Assembly: GCA_021208565.1 (NCBI GenBank)
Contig: JAJOJN010000062.1
Coordinates: forward strand, 1 to 64,000
Direction: 5' to 3'
DNA length: 64,000 bases
From: Nitrincola sp.
GTDB lineage: Bacteria > Pseudomonadota > Gammaproteobacteria > Pseudomonadales > Balneatricaceae
Positions 1 to 10,967 of this stretch are shown in pieces. The notes under the pieces were generated by a model. The model searched no databases. It had not been told where the DNA came from and saw only the letters and a list, made by a program, of their open reading frames with translations. Numbering within the stretch: position 1 is the stretch's first letter; every line of letters begins with the position of its first letter. Made by a program: the position numbers and the translations under genes.

Positions 1-322
1 TAGGTGGAAAGGTCTGCCCGATGGAGGCGATCTGGCTAACCAGTGGCAGAAACTCTTTTCCGTAGGGTCTCGTCACAAATATGGCGCTACTCACACCCAA
101 AATAATTGAGATTAACGCGGCGATACCCACTAAATACAGATGATTTAAAAGAAGTGAACTAAAACTGTCTCTCGCATAGATGACCTGGCGTTGATTCGGT
201 GAAATATGTGCAAACAACTGTTCAAGGTGTGGAAAGCTAACCGCGGCAACCAGCAAACAGGTCAACCAAAAAAATGGCACTAACCAAAACCACGCACCTC
301 GATTCATAAATACCGATGTCAT
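1..322 (-). CDS. Osmoprotectant (glycine betaine/choline) ABC transporter permease, N-terminal part, truncated by window edge
   Basis: Manual reverse-strand translation MTSVFMNRGAWFWLVPFFWLTCLLVAAVSFPHLEQLF...NHLYLVGIAALISIILGVSSAIFVTRPYGKEFLPLVSQIASIGQTFPP; adjacent to the cognate ATPase. Confidence 0.75.
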   Translation of the reverse strand, partial: MTSVFMNRGAWFWLVPFFWLTCLLVAAVSFPHLEQLFAHISPNQRQVIYARDSFSSLLLNHLYLVGIAALISIILGVSSAIFVTRPYGKEFLPLVSQIASIGQTFPP

Positions 323-323
323 A

Positions 324-1301
324 CTAGTTGAACGAAGCATGAGGTTTCGCCTGCATAATCTGTTGTAACGAGATCTGACCCACGCAGCAATCGTTTAGCA
401 TGACATCTAGCGTCTCTACTTGATGCCAGAGCATGATCGACAAGGCTAACCTAAGTGTGTCTTGAGGTTTCACGCGCGCAGAAGATTGATCTGTGCTTAT
501 TGGGGTAGGTGGAATAGGGCGCATAAAGTCGCCAACTGACATCAATCCCGCTTGTTTTAGCCCTCTATCTTCGCCGCCGAGCAGCTGGGAAACAAATTCA
601 TTTACCGGATTGAGGAGTAACTCATAAGGGGTAGCTTGTTGAATGATTTTACCCTGATCCATTACCACAATATGGTTGGCCAGTTTTAAGGCTTCATCCA
701 TATCATGAGTCACAAATACTATCGTTTTATGAATTTGCTGTTGAATTCTAAGGAGTTCATTCTGCAGAGATTCACGTGTAATGGGATCAAGTGCGCCAAA
801 AGGTTCGTCCATTAGCAGTACATCAGGGTCACCCGCCAAGGCTCTGGCGACACCGACTCTTTGTGCTTGGCCGCCGGAAAGCTCATGAGGATATTTGTGA
901 GCAAATTCGTGATAAGGCAGATTCAGTAACGCCAATAACGCTTCGATACGGGATTGTATTTTGTCTTTAGGCCAGTTCAGCAGTCTAGGCACAGTCCCTA
1001 TATTGCGAGCGACATCCCAGTGTGGAAACAACCCAGTATTTTGAATGGCATATCCAATCCGACGGCGAAGAGTTTGCTCGTTAAAGGTATTAATTTCCTG
1101 ACTTTCAATCAATATTTTGCCACCACTATGCGGAATCAAACGATTAATCATTCTGAGTGTTGTTGACTTACCACAACCGGAAGTGCCCACTAGAACACAA
1201 AATTCACCTCGATTGATCGTCAGATCAATTTTGTCGACAGCAACGGCTGAATCATAATACTTACTGACCTGTTGGAGTTGGATCATGTTGTTGGTGTTCA
1301 T
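324..1301 (-). CDS. Osmoprotectant ABC transporter ATP-binding protein (OpuCA/YehX/OsmV-like)
   Basis: Walker A GTSGCGKST, signature LSGGQAQRVGVARAL, Walker B VLLMDEPFGALDP; QAT-family ATPase next to permease and binding-protein genes. Confidence 0.9.
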   Translation of the reverse strand: MNTNNMIQLQQVSKYYDSAVAVDKIDLTINRGEFCVLVGTSGCGKSTTLRMINRLIPHSGGKILIESQEINTFNEQTLRRRIGYAIQNTGLFPHWDVARNIGTVPRLLNWPKDKIQSRIEALLALLNLPYHEFAHKYPHELSGGQAQRVGVARALAGDPDVLLMDEPFGALDPITRESLQNELLRIQQQIHKTIVFVTHDMDEALKLANHIVVMDQGKIIQQATPYELLLNPVNEFVSQLLGGEDRGLKQAGLMSVGDFMRPIPPTPISTDQSSARVKPQDTLRLALSIMLWHQVETLDVMLNDCCVGQISLQQIMQAKPHASFN

Positions 1302-1305
1302 TGCA

Positions 1306-2477
1306 TTAATGCTCAGTTATTCTGTCATTGTGATGAAAAAAAGATCTGATAATGGAAAAGAACAGGTCGGCCATCAGTGCCATCACCAGAATCGGTAATG
1401 CCCCTAGTAACACCATATCCATGGCGGCTTGGCCTAAGCCTTGAAAAATAAAGTTACCTAATCCGCCTGCGCCGATGAGTGCGGCTACCGCCGTTAAACC
1501 GATGGCTTGAATCGTGGTAATTCTCATGCCCTCTAAAATGACGGGCATGGCTAATGGAAGGCGAACTTGAAAAATACCTGAATAGGCTCCATACCCATCC
1601 CGCGTGCCGCCTCTATGACAGCAGCACTGACTTCATTAAGCGCAACGAAGCTATTTCTGACCATGGGAAGCAAACTGTAGGCGATCAAGGCAATTAAAGC
1701 AGGAGCCCAACCTATACCGCCTACATTAATGGATTGTAGCCATTCGCTCTTAGAGGAAAGGTAGCCCAAGGGTGCAATCAACAGCCCAAATAACGCTAAA
1801 CTGGGAATGGTTTGAATAAAATTGAGCAGCGGGAAAATGGCGTTCTCGGCGGCTTTATACTGGCGCATAAGAAAAACGAGAAAGATACCCAGTAGTGTAC
1901 TGCATAAGAGTGCACCCCCTACGAGATAGAAATGAGCCATGACGGCTTGGTGGAACGGCGTTGCTCGTGCGGTATATTCCCTGACCAGTGCAAGCGAGTT
2001 CAACGCACCTGCTGAATAAAGCAAGAACCAGATAATTAAAACTAAAGATATTATAAAACAATTTGGTATGGTGCTTATCTTAAGCTTTTCCTTAAGCTCT
2101 ACAAGCATTAATGCGAGTAAAAAAACCAAGCACCAAAAGGATGCGCCTAATCCGGTACGAGCTTGTGTTTGTGTTTCAGGGATATGGATTGATGCAAAGA
2201 TTGTTAATAAAAACGGCAGTAGACAAAGGATGAGCAGGGTAATACCGAGTTGCCAATAACGACGTTTTGGGCTCGAGGTAACACTGAGTAAGAGCATCCC
2301 AAGTAGAAGCCCTATCAAGATAGCGGCGTAGCTGTTTCCAACGGCATCAAAGAGGGAAAACCCAGTTCCAGGCAGTATTCGATTGGGTTGTAAGCTTACA
2401 AAATCGAAAAACAATAAACACAAAAGTGATGCTGTCGTTAATACCAGCATCACTTTGTCCACTCTAAATGTGAGCAT
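1306..2477 (-). CDS. Osmoprotectant ABC transporter permease (YehY/OpuCB-like), split by one frameshift near 1550
   Basis: ORFs 1551-2477 and 1306-1548 are contiguous parts of one permease (IQTIPSLALFGLLIAPLG...; ITTIQAIGLTAVAALIGAGGLGNFIFQGL). Confidence 0.85.
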
Positions 2478-2505
2478 AAGCTCCCTAAGGTTTCCTTTGA
2501 TTCGA

Positions 2506-3414
2506 TTACAAAGAGTCTAAGAAGCGTCGAGCCACAACTGAAGCATCTTCACCATTAACCGCAACATCTCCATTGAGTTGCTGTAAGGTTTCAAGATTTA
2601 ACGCTGCAAAAATAGGCTCTAGGATAGTTGCAATTTCAGGATTCGCTTGCAGAATGCTGTCTCGAACAACTGGAGCGGGTTGATAGACGGGTTGAACACT
2701 CAAAGTGTCTTCCAGTACGACTAAATCGAGCGCAGGTAAACCGCCATCCGTACCGTAAGTCATGGCCGCATTCACACCGCTGGTCTGTAAGGCAGCGGCT
2801 CGCATGGTGGCTGCGGTATTGCCGCCCGCTAATATCAACAACTGATCAGAGCTTAGTGTAAAACCATAAGCCTCTTGAAATGAGGGTAAGGCACTTGCTG
2901 ACTCAACGAACTCAGCACTGGCCGCAAATTTAAAATCACCGCCCTGATTCAAATAGTTGGCCAAATCTTCTAGTGTGGTTAAACCCTGCTCACGCGCTAA
3001 GTCACCGCGAACACTCATCGCCCAGGTGTTATTAGCATCGGCAGGTGTTAGCCAGACTAACTGATTCGCGTCGTAATCCAGCTGCTTAACTAGCTCATAA
3101 CTGCTTTCAGCATTTTTCCAGACGCTGTCATCGTCATGATCGAAAAAGAAGGCACCATTACCGGTATATTCTGGGTAGATATCGATCTCACCATTAATTA
3201 ATGCACTGCGAACAATACTGGTGCCTCCGAGCTGTATTCGATTATTGACCGCTAGGCCTGCATCTTTCAGTGCGAAATAAATAATGTGTCCAAGAACAGA
3301 TCCTTCAGTATCAATTTTGGACGAAACCACGATCGGTGATTGCGCAAAGGCTGCAGAGCTGAGCAGCATCGAACCTGAAATAAGTAGGGTGTTTGCCCAT
3401 TTTTTTAACGTCAT
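2506..3414 (-). CDS. Osmoprotectant ABC transporter substrate-binding protein (OsmF/OpuCC-like)
   Basis: Signal peptide then SPIVVSSKIDTEGSVLGHIIYFALKDAGLAV..., INGEIDIYPEYTGNGAFFF motif of the family. Confidence 0.88.
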   Translation of the reverse strand: MTLKKWANTLLISGSMLLSSAAFAQSPIVVSSKIDTEGSVLGHIIYFALKDAGLAVNNRIQLGGTSIVRSALINGEIDIYPEYTGNGAFFFDHDDDSVWKNAESSYELVKQLDYDANQLVWLTPADANNTWAMSVRGDLAREQGLTTLEDLANYLNQGGDFKFAASAEFVESASALPSFQEAYGFTLSSDQLLILAGGNTAATMRAAALQTSGVNAAMTYGTDGGLPALDLVVLEDTLSVQPVYQPAPVVRDSILQANPEIATILEPIFAALNLETLQQLNGDVAVNGEDASVVARRFLDSL

Positions 3415-3444
3415 AACAAAATTCTCCTAACTAGTCTGCCAGAC

Positions 3445-4650
3445 TTAAAGCAAGCCATCAGTGCGAAACATCGATTTAATTCCACGTAATGCTTGACGTA
3501 TACGGTCCTGATTCTCGATTAGAGCAAAACGAACATGATCATCGCCATAATCACCAAATCCTATACCAGGTGATACGGATACCTTGGCGTCGGCTAACAT
3601 TTTCTTGGCAAACTCTAACGAGCCTAACCCGGCATAAGCCTCTGGAATTTTTGCCCAGACATACATTGACGCTTTCGGCTTCTCAACCATCCAACCTATC
3701 TCATGCAAACCTTTAACAAGTACATCGCGGCGCTTTTGGTATTGACTGGCAATCTCGTGAACACAGCTTTGATCGCCTTCTAATGCGGCAATAGCCGCCA
3801 CCTGAAGCGGGGTAAAGGTGCCATAGTCGTGATAACTTTTAATCCGCGACAAGGCGTTTCACCAACTCAGGGTTTCCCACCATAAAGCCGATGCGCCAGC
3901 CGGCCAATGTTGTAACTTTTAGACAGGTGAAAAAACTCTACGGCCACCTCTTTAGCGCCTTCAACCTGCATAATGGATGGTGCTTTCCAGTCGTCAAAGA
4001 CGATATCGGCATAGGCTAAATCATGAACAACAAGCACACCATGCTCTTTGGCCAGCGCAATCACGCGTTCAAAAAAGTCTATTTCGACACATTGGGCGGT
4101 AGGGTTAGAAGGAAAACCCAATATCATCATTTTCGGTTTAGGTATGCTTTCTTTAATGGCGCGCTCTAACTCAGCAAAAAAAGTCGACACCTGGAATAAG
4201 GGGCACTGAGCGAACCTGAGCGCCGGCGATGACGGCACCGTATATATGAATAGGGTAGCTAGGATTAGGAACCAGAACACCATCGCCACGATCGAGTGTG
4301 GCCAACATCAAATGAGCAAGCCCTTCTTTAGAACCGATGGTGACAATCGCTTCTGTCTCTGGATCTATGTCTACAGCGTATCGATCTTGATACCAGTGAC
4401 TAATCGCGCGGCGTAATCTGGGAATACCTTTAGAGCTTGAGTAGCCGTGAGTATCAGGTCGTTGAGCCACAGTACACAGTTTTTCAACAATATGAGGTGG
4501 CGTAGCACCATCAGGGTTACCCATACTTAAATCGATAATGTCTTCACCGCGCCGACGAGCGGCCATTTTCAATTCAGCAGTGATGTTGAAGACGTAAGGA
4601 GGCAAGCGCTCAATGCGCTCAAAGCGGATAGCAGATTTGTTTGACATCAT
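3445..4650 (-). CDS. alaC: Alanine aminotransferase (class I/II PLP aminotransferase, AlaC-like), split by frameshifts
   Basis: Three consecutive ORFs give one protein: [44 protein letters not shown]...; [28 protein letters not shown]. Confidence 0.85.
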
Positions 4651-4864
4651 TAAAGTCTCACGTAAGCGCCCAGAACCGTCTGAGCGACGTTGGCTGTTGA
4701 GTACAGCCTTTTTTCAAAATAACGGTTGAGTGTAAATGGGTCAAGTAAGATCTTTGCTTTAAGATCAATCTTAATCCAAGCATTGAGCGTAATCTTGTGA
4801 TACTTCGCTATAAAAACAGTAGACTATAATCTGTTTCATTCAGTGGTTTTGTTTAAGGGAGACG

Positions 4865-5290
4865 ATGATGAGATACCTACACACCATGGTGCGTGTTAAA
4901 GACTTGCAAGCGTCAATGGCTTTCTATACGTTGCTTGGTTTGGAAGAAGTACGTCGACATGACAGTGAACAGGGCCGATTTACGCTAGTGTTTATGGCAC
5001 CGCCAGGGCAACACGAGTGTCCAGTAGAGCTGACCTATAATTGGGATGGCGATGAAGGTTTACCAGCGGATAGCCGTCATTTTGGTCATCTAGCTTATGA
5101 GGTTGATGATATTTATGATGCTTGTGATCGGTTGCAAAAAGCGGGAGTAATCATTAATCGACCACCACGCGATGGCCGTATGGCGTTTGTAAGATCGCCC
5201 GACAATATCTCCATAGAATTATTACAAAAAGGCGGCGCATTAGCCCCTAAAGAACCCTGGTTAAGTATGCCAAATACCGGGCATTGGTAA
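4865..5290 (+). CDS. gloA: Lactoylglutathione lyase (glyoxalase I)
   Basis: MRYLHTMVRVKDLQASMAFYTLLGL...PVELTYNWD...GHLAYEVDDIYDACDRL. Confidence 0.92.
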   Translation: MMRYLHTMVRVKDLQASMAFYTLLGLEEVRRHDSEQGRFTLVFMAPPGQHECPVELTYNWDGDEGLPADSRHFGHLAYEVDDIYDACDRLQKAGVIINRPPRDGRMAFVRSPDNISIELLQKGGALAPKEPWLSMPNTGHW

Positions 5291-6016
5291 TGCGGCACTA
5301 CTACCTGGGTTGGGATGTTGGCGGCTGGAATTGTGATCACAACGCTGCCAGTCGTGATGCACTCGTTTTTTTAGATCATCAGGCTCAATTTAGTGGGCAG
5401 AGCTTGGCGAGGCAATCTGCGAGAACAGATCAATCATGCGGCCTCAACAGAGCAGTTGCTGGCAAGTGTTTTTTCACTCTGCGAGATAACACTGCCGGAG
5501 AAACCGTTTCATGTGACTCTAGCCATAGACACTCCTTTAGGGTTTTCGACGGCTTTTGTTCAGTTGATCACGCGATCTCAACCGGCTGAATCGATAGGAG
5601 CATCACAGCAGAACCCCTATCTGTTCCGTCAAACCGAACATTTTCTGTTTACGAGAGGGCTGAAACCCTTGTCACCCATTAAAGATATGATTGGCAGCCA
5701 AGCCACCAAAGGCATTCATTTTTTAGCTAAATTTGCACCGCAGGTTTTAGCAGCGGGGCGCTGGACCGACGGTGAATTATTGACAGCGCTTGAAGGCTAT
5801 CCATCTGCGGCTAAGAGGTCTGAATGGATGCAGCATCGCTATTCTGGTTATCCGGATTTGAAAAATGATGATAAGAATGATGCGCTATGGTGCGCTTTAC
5901 TAGCCTTTTGTGTTGCACAACATCCTGAAAAGATTGTTTTTCCCTTTCAAGATACTCCTTCGTCTGAGGGCTGGATTTTTGTTCCTATAGACGCTTTAAA
6001 AATCAGTAACCCTTAG
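5290..6016 (+). CDS. Hypothetical protein, possible DUF429-like RNase H-fold nuclease, frameshifted
   Basis: ORFs from 5290 (MRHYYLGWDVGGWNCDHNAASRDALVFLD) and 5393 join into one protein; DxG start motif and late NDDKNDALWCALLAFC motif are compatible with an RNase H fold. ATG overlaps gloA stop. Confidence 0.55.
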
Positions 6017-6121
6017 TTTCGTGTTGTTTTTATAACAATTTTATTAATTTTTTTAGAATTGGTATGCTCTAATTGAATAGTGTTGTGCGTAACAGATCAC
6101 GACACCTACTGGAGAAACAAA

Positions 6122-6488
6122 ATGCCTTTGAGCAATGCCATTATTAAAATTACCAACCTGCGACTTCGCACCTTCATAGGTTTCAATCCTGAAGAGCGAG
6201 AAAAAAAAGCAGGATGTGATTATCAATGCAGAGATCCATTACCCGATCAATCGTGGCTGTTTATCAGATGATGTGAATGCGGCTTTGGACTACAAAGGCA
6301 TCACCAAACAAATTATCGCACATGTTGAAGATGGTCAGTTTCTTCTCTTGGAAAAGCTTGTGTCAGATGTCTTGAATATCTGTACTCAAGCCGAGGTCGT
6401 CACTCATGCTCAAGTCCGAATTGATAAGCCTCACGCATTGCGTTTTGCTGATTCGGTTTCACTTACCCTACACTATGATAAAAGCTGA
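6122..6488 (+). CDS. folX: Dihydroneopterin triphosphate 2'-epimerase, split by one extra A in an A8 run at 6201-6208
   Basis: MPLSNAIIKITNLRLRTFIGFNPEEREKK(Q)DVIINAEIHYPINRGCLSDDVNAALDYKGITKQI... Confidence 0.88.
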
Positions 6489-6508
6489 TCAAGCATAGGA
6501 GCTGATGT

Positions 6509-7145
6509 ATGATCTCCAAAGAAGCTGCACGCGTTCGTCAAGTTTTGATTGACCGGGGATTGGAAACACCGCTTACCCAACAAACCCTATCAGCTGAAGA
6601 GAAGTACCAAAAATCAAAGCATCAATGACTGAGGTGGTGCAAACGCTCGGTCTCGATCTAGCTGACGATAGTTTGGCTGAAACGCCACATCGTATTGCAA
6701 AGATGTATGTCTATGAGGTGTTTTCTGGCCTTGATTATGAAAACTTCCCGTCTATGTCATTGATTGAAAATAAGATGCAAGTGGATGAAATGGTCAAGGT
6801 TTCAGATATCGATCTGACCAGTACCTGTGAGCATCACTTTATTACGATTGATGGTTCTGCGCGTGTGGCCTATATACCCGGAAAGAAGATTATAGGTTTG
6901 TCTAAAATCAACAGGTTAGTGAGGTTTTTGCACAAAGACCTCAAGTTCAAGAGCGGTTAACTCAACAAGTATTAGTCGCCTTGCAAACCTTACTTGAGAC
7001 CGAAAATGTTGCTGTATCTATAGAGGCGACACATTACTGTGTTAAGTCTAGAGGGGTAATGGATGTGAACTCTAAAACCTCCACGACAGCGCTGGGTGGA
7101 GTTTTTAAAAGCAATATTCACACGCGAGCAGAATTTCTAAAATAG
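6509..7145 (+). CDS. folE: GTP cyclohydrolase I (FolE type), with two frameshifts near 6612 and 6927
   Basis: [54 protein letters not shown]...[13 protein letters not shown]...[11 protein letters not shown]; then [22 protein letters not shown]...[11 protein letters not shown]. Confidence 0.9.
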
Positions 7146-7152
7146 ACGTTAT

Positions 7153-7878
7153 TTGGATCTAAGGAGAAGGGTGTTGGGTGGCAATATACTGATCACTGGC
7201 GTTGGACAGCGCATAGGTTACTATTTAGCAGAGCATCTTCAGCAGCAGGGATACCAAGTTATTGGCACCTATCGAACACAGCGATCCTCTCTTGATCATC
7301 TTTTGAGTCTTGGTGTAAAACTGATTCACTGTGATTTTGATTCATCTACACAGGTAGATGAGCTGATTGAGCAGGTAAAAAGTGCACCAGAACACCTTAG
7401 GGGCATTATTCATAATGCCTCTGACTGGTTGCCCGATGCAGGTGCAGAAGAAGCGATTCCAACCCTGCAGCGTATGATGCACATTCATGTGGCCATTCCG
7501 TATCAATTAAACCTTGCACTGATGGATCGACTTTTATCATCAGATAAGGCTGACATTATTCATTTAACCGATTATGTGGCTGAAAAGGGGAGTAAAAAGC
7601 ATATTGCCTACGCCGCCAGTAAAGGGGCTCTTGAAAACATGACGCTATCCTTTGCACAACTCTTGGCACCCAAAGTCAAAGTCAACAGTATTGCTCCGGC
7701 ACTCATTTTGTTTAATGAACGGGACGACGAAGCCTATAAGATCAAAGCGCGCGCCAAATCCTTGATGAATCGAGAAGCGGGCGCAGCAGAAATGCTCAAT
7801 GCAGTGGACTACCTACTCAACAGTGATTATGTCACAGGAAGAAGTCTTGCTGTTGACGGTGGTCGACACCTCAAATAA
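7153..7878 (+). CDS. folM: Dihydromonapterin reductase, SDR family
   Basis: GNILITGVGQRIGYYLAEHLQQQGYQVIGTYR...AYAASKGALENM; position directly after folX-folE. Confidence 0.87.
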   Translation: MDLRRRVLGGNILITGVGQRIGYYLAEHLQQQGYQVIGTYRTQRSSLDHLLSLGVKLIHCDFDSSTQVDELIEQVKSAPEHLRGIIHNASDWLPDAGAEEAIPTLQRMMHIHVAIPYQLNLALMDRLLSSDKADIIHLTDYVAEKGSKKHIAYAASKGALENMTLSFAQLLAPKVKVNSIAPALILFNERDDEAYKIKARAKSLMNREAGAAEMLNAVDYLLNSDYVTGRSLAVDGGRHLK

Positions 7879-7885
7879 AAGAGCT

Positions 7886-8750
7886 TTACAAATAAGGGAT
7901 GAGTTCTGCAAGTGTCTCTTTAATTGGAGCATTGATTTGTAGTGTGGAAATGTCATCTGCTCGTGTTTTGCCCAGTGAAAGCGTGGCAAAAGGTTTTTTA
8001 AGTTCAACAGCATAGCGGCAAAACCTAAAGCCAGAATAAAACCATCAGCGACGACCCGATGACTAAGAGTCCATCCGATGCTTTGAGGGTGTCAAGGCAG
8101 TGATGTACTCTTGCTTTAGGTACATTATCACCAAAAAAGACAACGTCAGGTTTCAGGATGCCACCGCACTTGGGGCAGTCGGGTACTTCAAAGCTAGAAA
8201 AGTCCATTTCGACATTGGCATCACCATCTGGAGCGGCCTCCGCGCTCAACTCAGCAAATAAGGGGTTTAATTTCGCTGCCTGTCGGTGAAGGCTGTTGCG
8301 ATCCGTTTTGTAATCACACGTCATGCAGATGACCTGATCAGAGCGTCCGTGAAGATCAATCACATTCTGCGAGCCTGCTTTTTGATGTAAACGATCAACA
8401 TTCTGTGTTATCAATAGGTTAATGTGACCTTTTAATTCTAAATCGACTAAGGCATGGTGTGATTCATTGGGCTGGGCATCTCGAATCACCTGCCAGCCGG
8501 GTAAGCTGCGCGCCCAATAACGTTGTCTGACGGCAAGGCTCGACATGAAGGCTTGATGCTGAACAGGTTGTTTCTGTTTCCATTCACCACGAGCGTCCCG
8601 ATAATCAGGAATACCTGAGTCGGTACTCATTCCTGCCCCTGTTAAAATTAAAAGGCGTGGGTGTTTCTGGATAAATACTAATAATTGTTCAGCTGGCGCA
8701 TCAGACAAGCTTGGTGCTTCGTGTTGAGTCTTATGGGTGATGATTTGCAC
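7886..8750 (-). CDS. NAD-dependent protein deacetylase (sirtuin), C-terminus frameshifted near 8030
   Basis: LILTGAGMSTDSGIPDYRDARGEW, ITQNVDRLHQKAGSQNVIDLHGR, C..C zinc pairs; manual frame-corrected C-term SGFRFCRYAVELKKPFATLSLGKTRADDISTLQINAPIKETLAELIPYL*. Confidence 0.9.
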
Positions 8751-8824
8751 GCTAAGATAATCCTTGAAATACCTGTCGGGTTTTATTCAGCTTCTGCTCA
8801 TCTCGACTAGGATAGATTAAGTGA

Positions 8825-9451
8825 ATGATAAAGATGAATCAATTTACGTACAAACGAGTCTTAATGGTTCTGTTGCTGTCTGTGGTAGCAGGGTGTGGCG
8901 CTCGTTATCCCTTAAATATCCCCGAAGAGCAGTGGCTATTAATGACACCGCAACAACAGCTAGATGCGAGAACTCAACAAGCGGCGCTTGATCAAGCGGC
9001 TCATGAGCGACGTGCTGCTGAGGCAAGAGCAAGAGAAGCTGAAGCGCTAAAACAAGCGGCCGAATTGGAGGAACGTAGACGAAATGCGCTGTATGGTGAG
9101 CGTGTGCAATGCGTGTTAGATCCTGCAGAGGCCTACCTTCGAGGTCGTTGGGATAGAGTCAGGCCCTTAGCCATGGACTTAGTGATAGGGTTCGATGAGG
9201 ACCTTGATCTTCGTGATTTATCGGGGCGATCCGCTGGTCGATTACGAGTAGGCTTTGACGGTCAAGTGGTTAGTCTTTGTAGCGCAACCAGCTCTACTCA
9301 GTTTTCTCGCGATTGTGCGCAAATGCTCACAACAAGGCAGCAGCTACAGCGTGGTGTGTCTCAGTCTGTAGAGCAGGATAAGTTAATTCGCGGGCAGTTG
9401 TACTGTGATTTGGTGCCTGAGGCATCAGGCGGATATCGAAGAGTGCGCTAG
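8825..9451 (+). CDS. Hypothetical lipoprotein with a charged Ala/Glu/Arg-rich helix
   Basis: Lipobox LLSVVAGCGARYP; low-complexity AAHERRAAEARAREAEALKQAAELEERRR. Confidence 0.65.
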   Translation: MIKMNQFTYKRVLMVLLLSVVAGCGARYPLNIPEEQWLLMTPQQQLDARTQQAALDQAAHERRAAEARAREAEALKQAAELEERRRNALYGERVQCVLDPAEAYLRGRWDRVRPLAMDLVIGFDEDLDLRDLSGRSAGRLRVGFDGQVVSLCSATSSTQFSRDCAQMLTTRQQLQRGVSQSVEQDKLIRGQLYCDLVPEASGGYRRVR

Positions 9452-9485
9452 TTGCTCATCACAACTAGCGTCACCAAGCGAGGCA

Positions 9486-10803
9486 TTAAATGGGTTCAGC
9501 CCAAAGATCATACTCATCAGCATCAATCACTCGAGCGCGAACAATACTGCCCGGTATGAGGTGAGTGGCATTATCCAGAAACACCTGACCATCGATTTCA
9601 GGGGCGTCGGCTTTGCTTCGCCCAACTGCACCTTCTTCGACTACTTCATCAATAATAACGTCAATCTCTGTGCCAATTTTCTGTTGCAGTTTAGCTGCGC
9701 TGATACGTGCCTGAACTGCCATAAAGCGATCCCAGCGACCTTGCTTAATCTCGTCGGGAACAGGTTCGGCAATGTCGTTTGCTGTCGCGCCATCAACGGG
9801 CGAGTACTGGAAGCAGCCGACACGATCTAATTGCGCTTCTTCTAAAAATTCTAAAAGCTCTTGGAAATCCTCTTCAGTTTCTCCTGGAAAGCCCACAATA
9901 AAGGTACTGCGAATGACGAGTTCAGGACAGATGGCACGCCAAGCACGAATGCGCTCTAACGTGTTTTCGGCGTGAGCAGGGCGCTTCATCATTTTTAACA
10001 CGCGTGGGCTCGCGTGCTGGAAAGGAATATCCAAATAAGGCAGTATTTTGCCTTCGGCCATCAGTGGAATGACTTTGTCAACCGATGGGTAAGGGTAGAC
10101 ATAGTGCAGTCTGACCCAGACACCTAGGTCACCCAGTGCCTGACAAAGTTCCAGTAAGCGGGTTTTAACCGGACGGCCGTTCCAGATGCCTAAGGGGTAT
10201 TTCAAATCGACGCCATAGGCACTGGTGTCTTGTGAGACGATCAGAAGTTCTTTAACGCCTGCTTTGACCAAGCCTTCCGCTTCTTTCATCACATCCTCTG
10301 CTTTACGGGAGACTAAATCTCCACGTAACGATGGGATGATGCAGAAGGTGCAGCGATGATTACAGCCTTCACTGATTTTTACATAGGCATAATGACGTGG
10401 CGTTAATTTGATGCCTTGTGGGGGCACTAAACTGGTAAAAGGATCATGCTCTGCTTGATGTGGTGCATGTTCATGCACGGCGCTGACGACAGATTCATAA
10501 GCTTGTGGGCCAGTAACCGTTAATACCTGCGGGTGAAGGTTGCGAATCTCATCTTCATTCACCCCAAGACAACCCGTCACGATAACGCGACCATTTTCCT
10601 TAATCGCTTCACCGATGGCATCGAGTGATTCTGCTTTTGCACTATCGATAAAAGCCACAAGTGTTTACAACGACCACATCGGCATTCTCGTAAGAGGGCG
10701 AGATCTCATAACCTTCTGTACGAAGCTGGGTCAGAATGCGCTCAGAGTCAACTAGTGCTTTCGGGCATCCTAGGCTAACAAAGCCTACTTTTGGTGCGTT
10801 CAT
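9486..10803 (-). CDS. rimO: Ribosomal protein S12 methylthiotransferase, frameshifted near 10655
   Basis: [34 protein letters not shown] and [24 protein letters not shown] radical SAM CxxxCxxC motif; C-terminal TRAM-like region. Confidence 0.93.
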
Positions 10804-10888
10804 ATACGTGCAAAAACCTTCAAAAAAAATCAAAAGACAATTTTATCGAAAAGCGCGAAAAGAGGCGAGGAGAAGTGACTTGCACTTC

Positions 10889-10957
10889 ACAATATCAGTG
10901 ATATTATTCACAATGATACATATCATTGGTATGTATTGTGTATCATTTGATATTGAG
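10889..10957 (+). promoter_or_regulatory. Nested inverted repeats upstream of the KfrA-like gene, candidate autoregulatory operator
   Basis: AATATCA-g-TGATATT (10891-10905); AATGATACA (10912-10920) with TGTATCATT (10939-10947); CAATATCA (10890-10897) with TGATATTG (10948-10955). Confidence 0.6.
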
Positions 10958-10967
10958 AAGAGTGCAA

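Noticed and set aside
954-1166. Short antisense ORFs in the ORF track (for example 954-1166, 2068-2259, 12231-12437, 49223-49558)
   Set aside because: Shadow ORFs lying opposite well-supported genes, with no recognisable domain or own ribosome-binding context.
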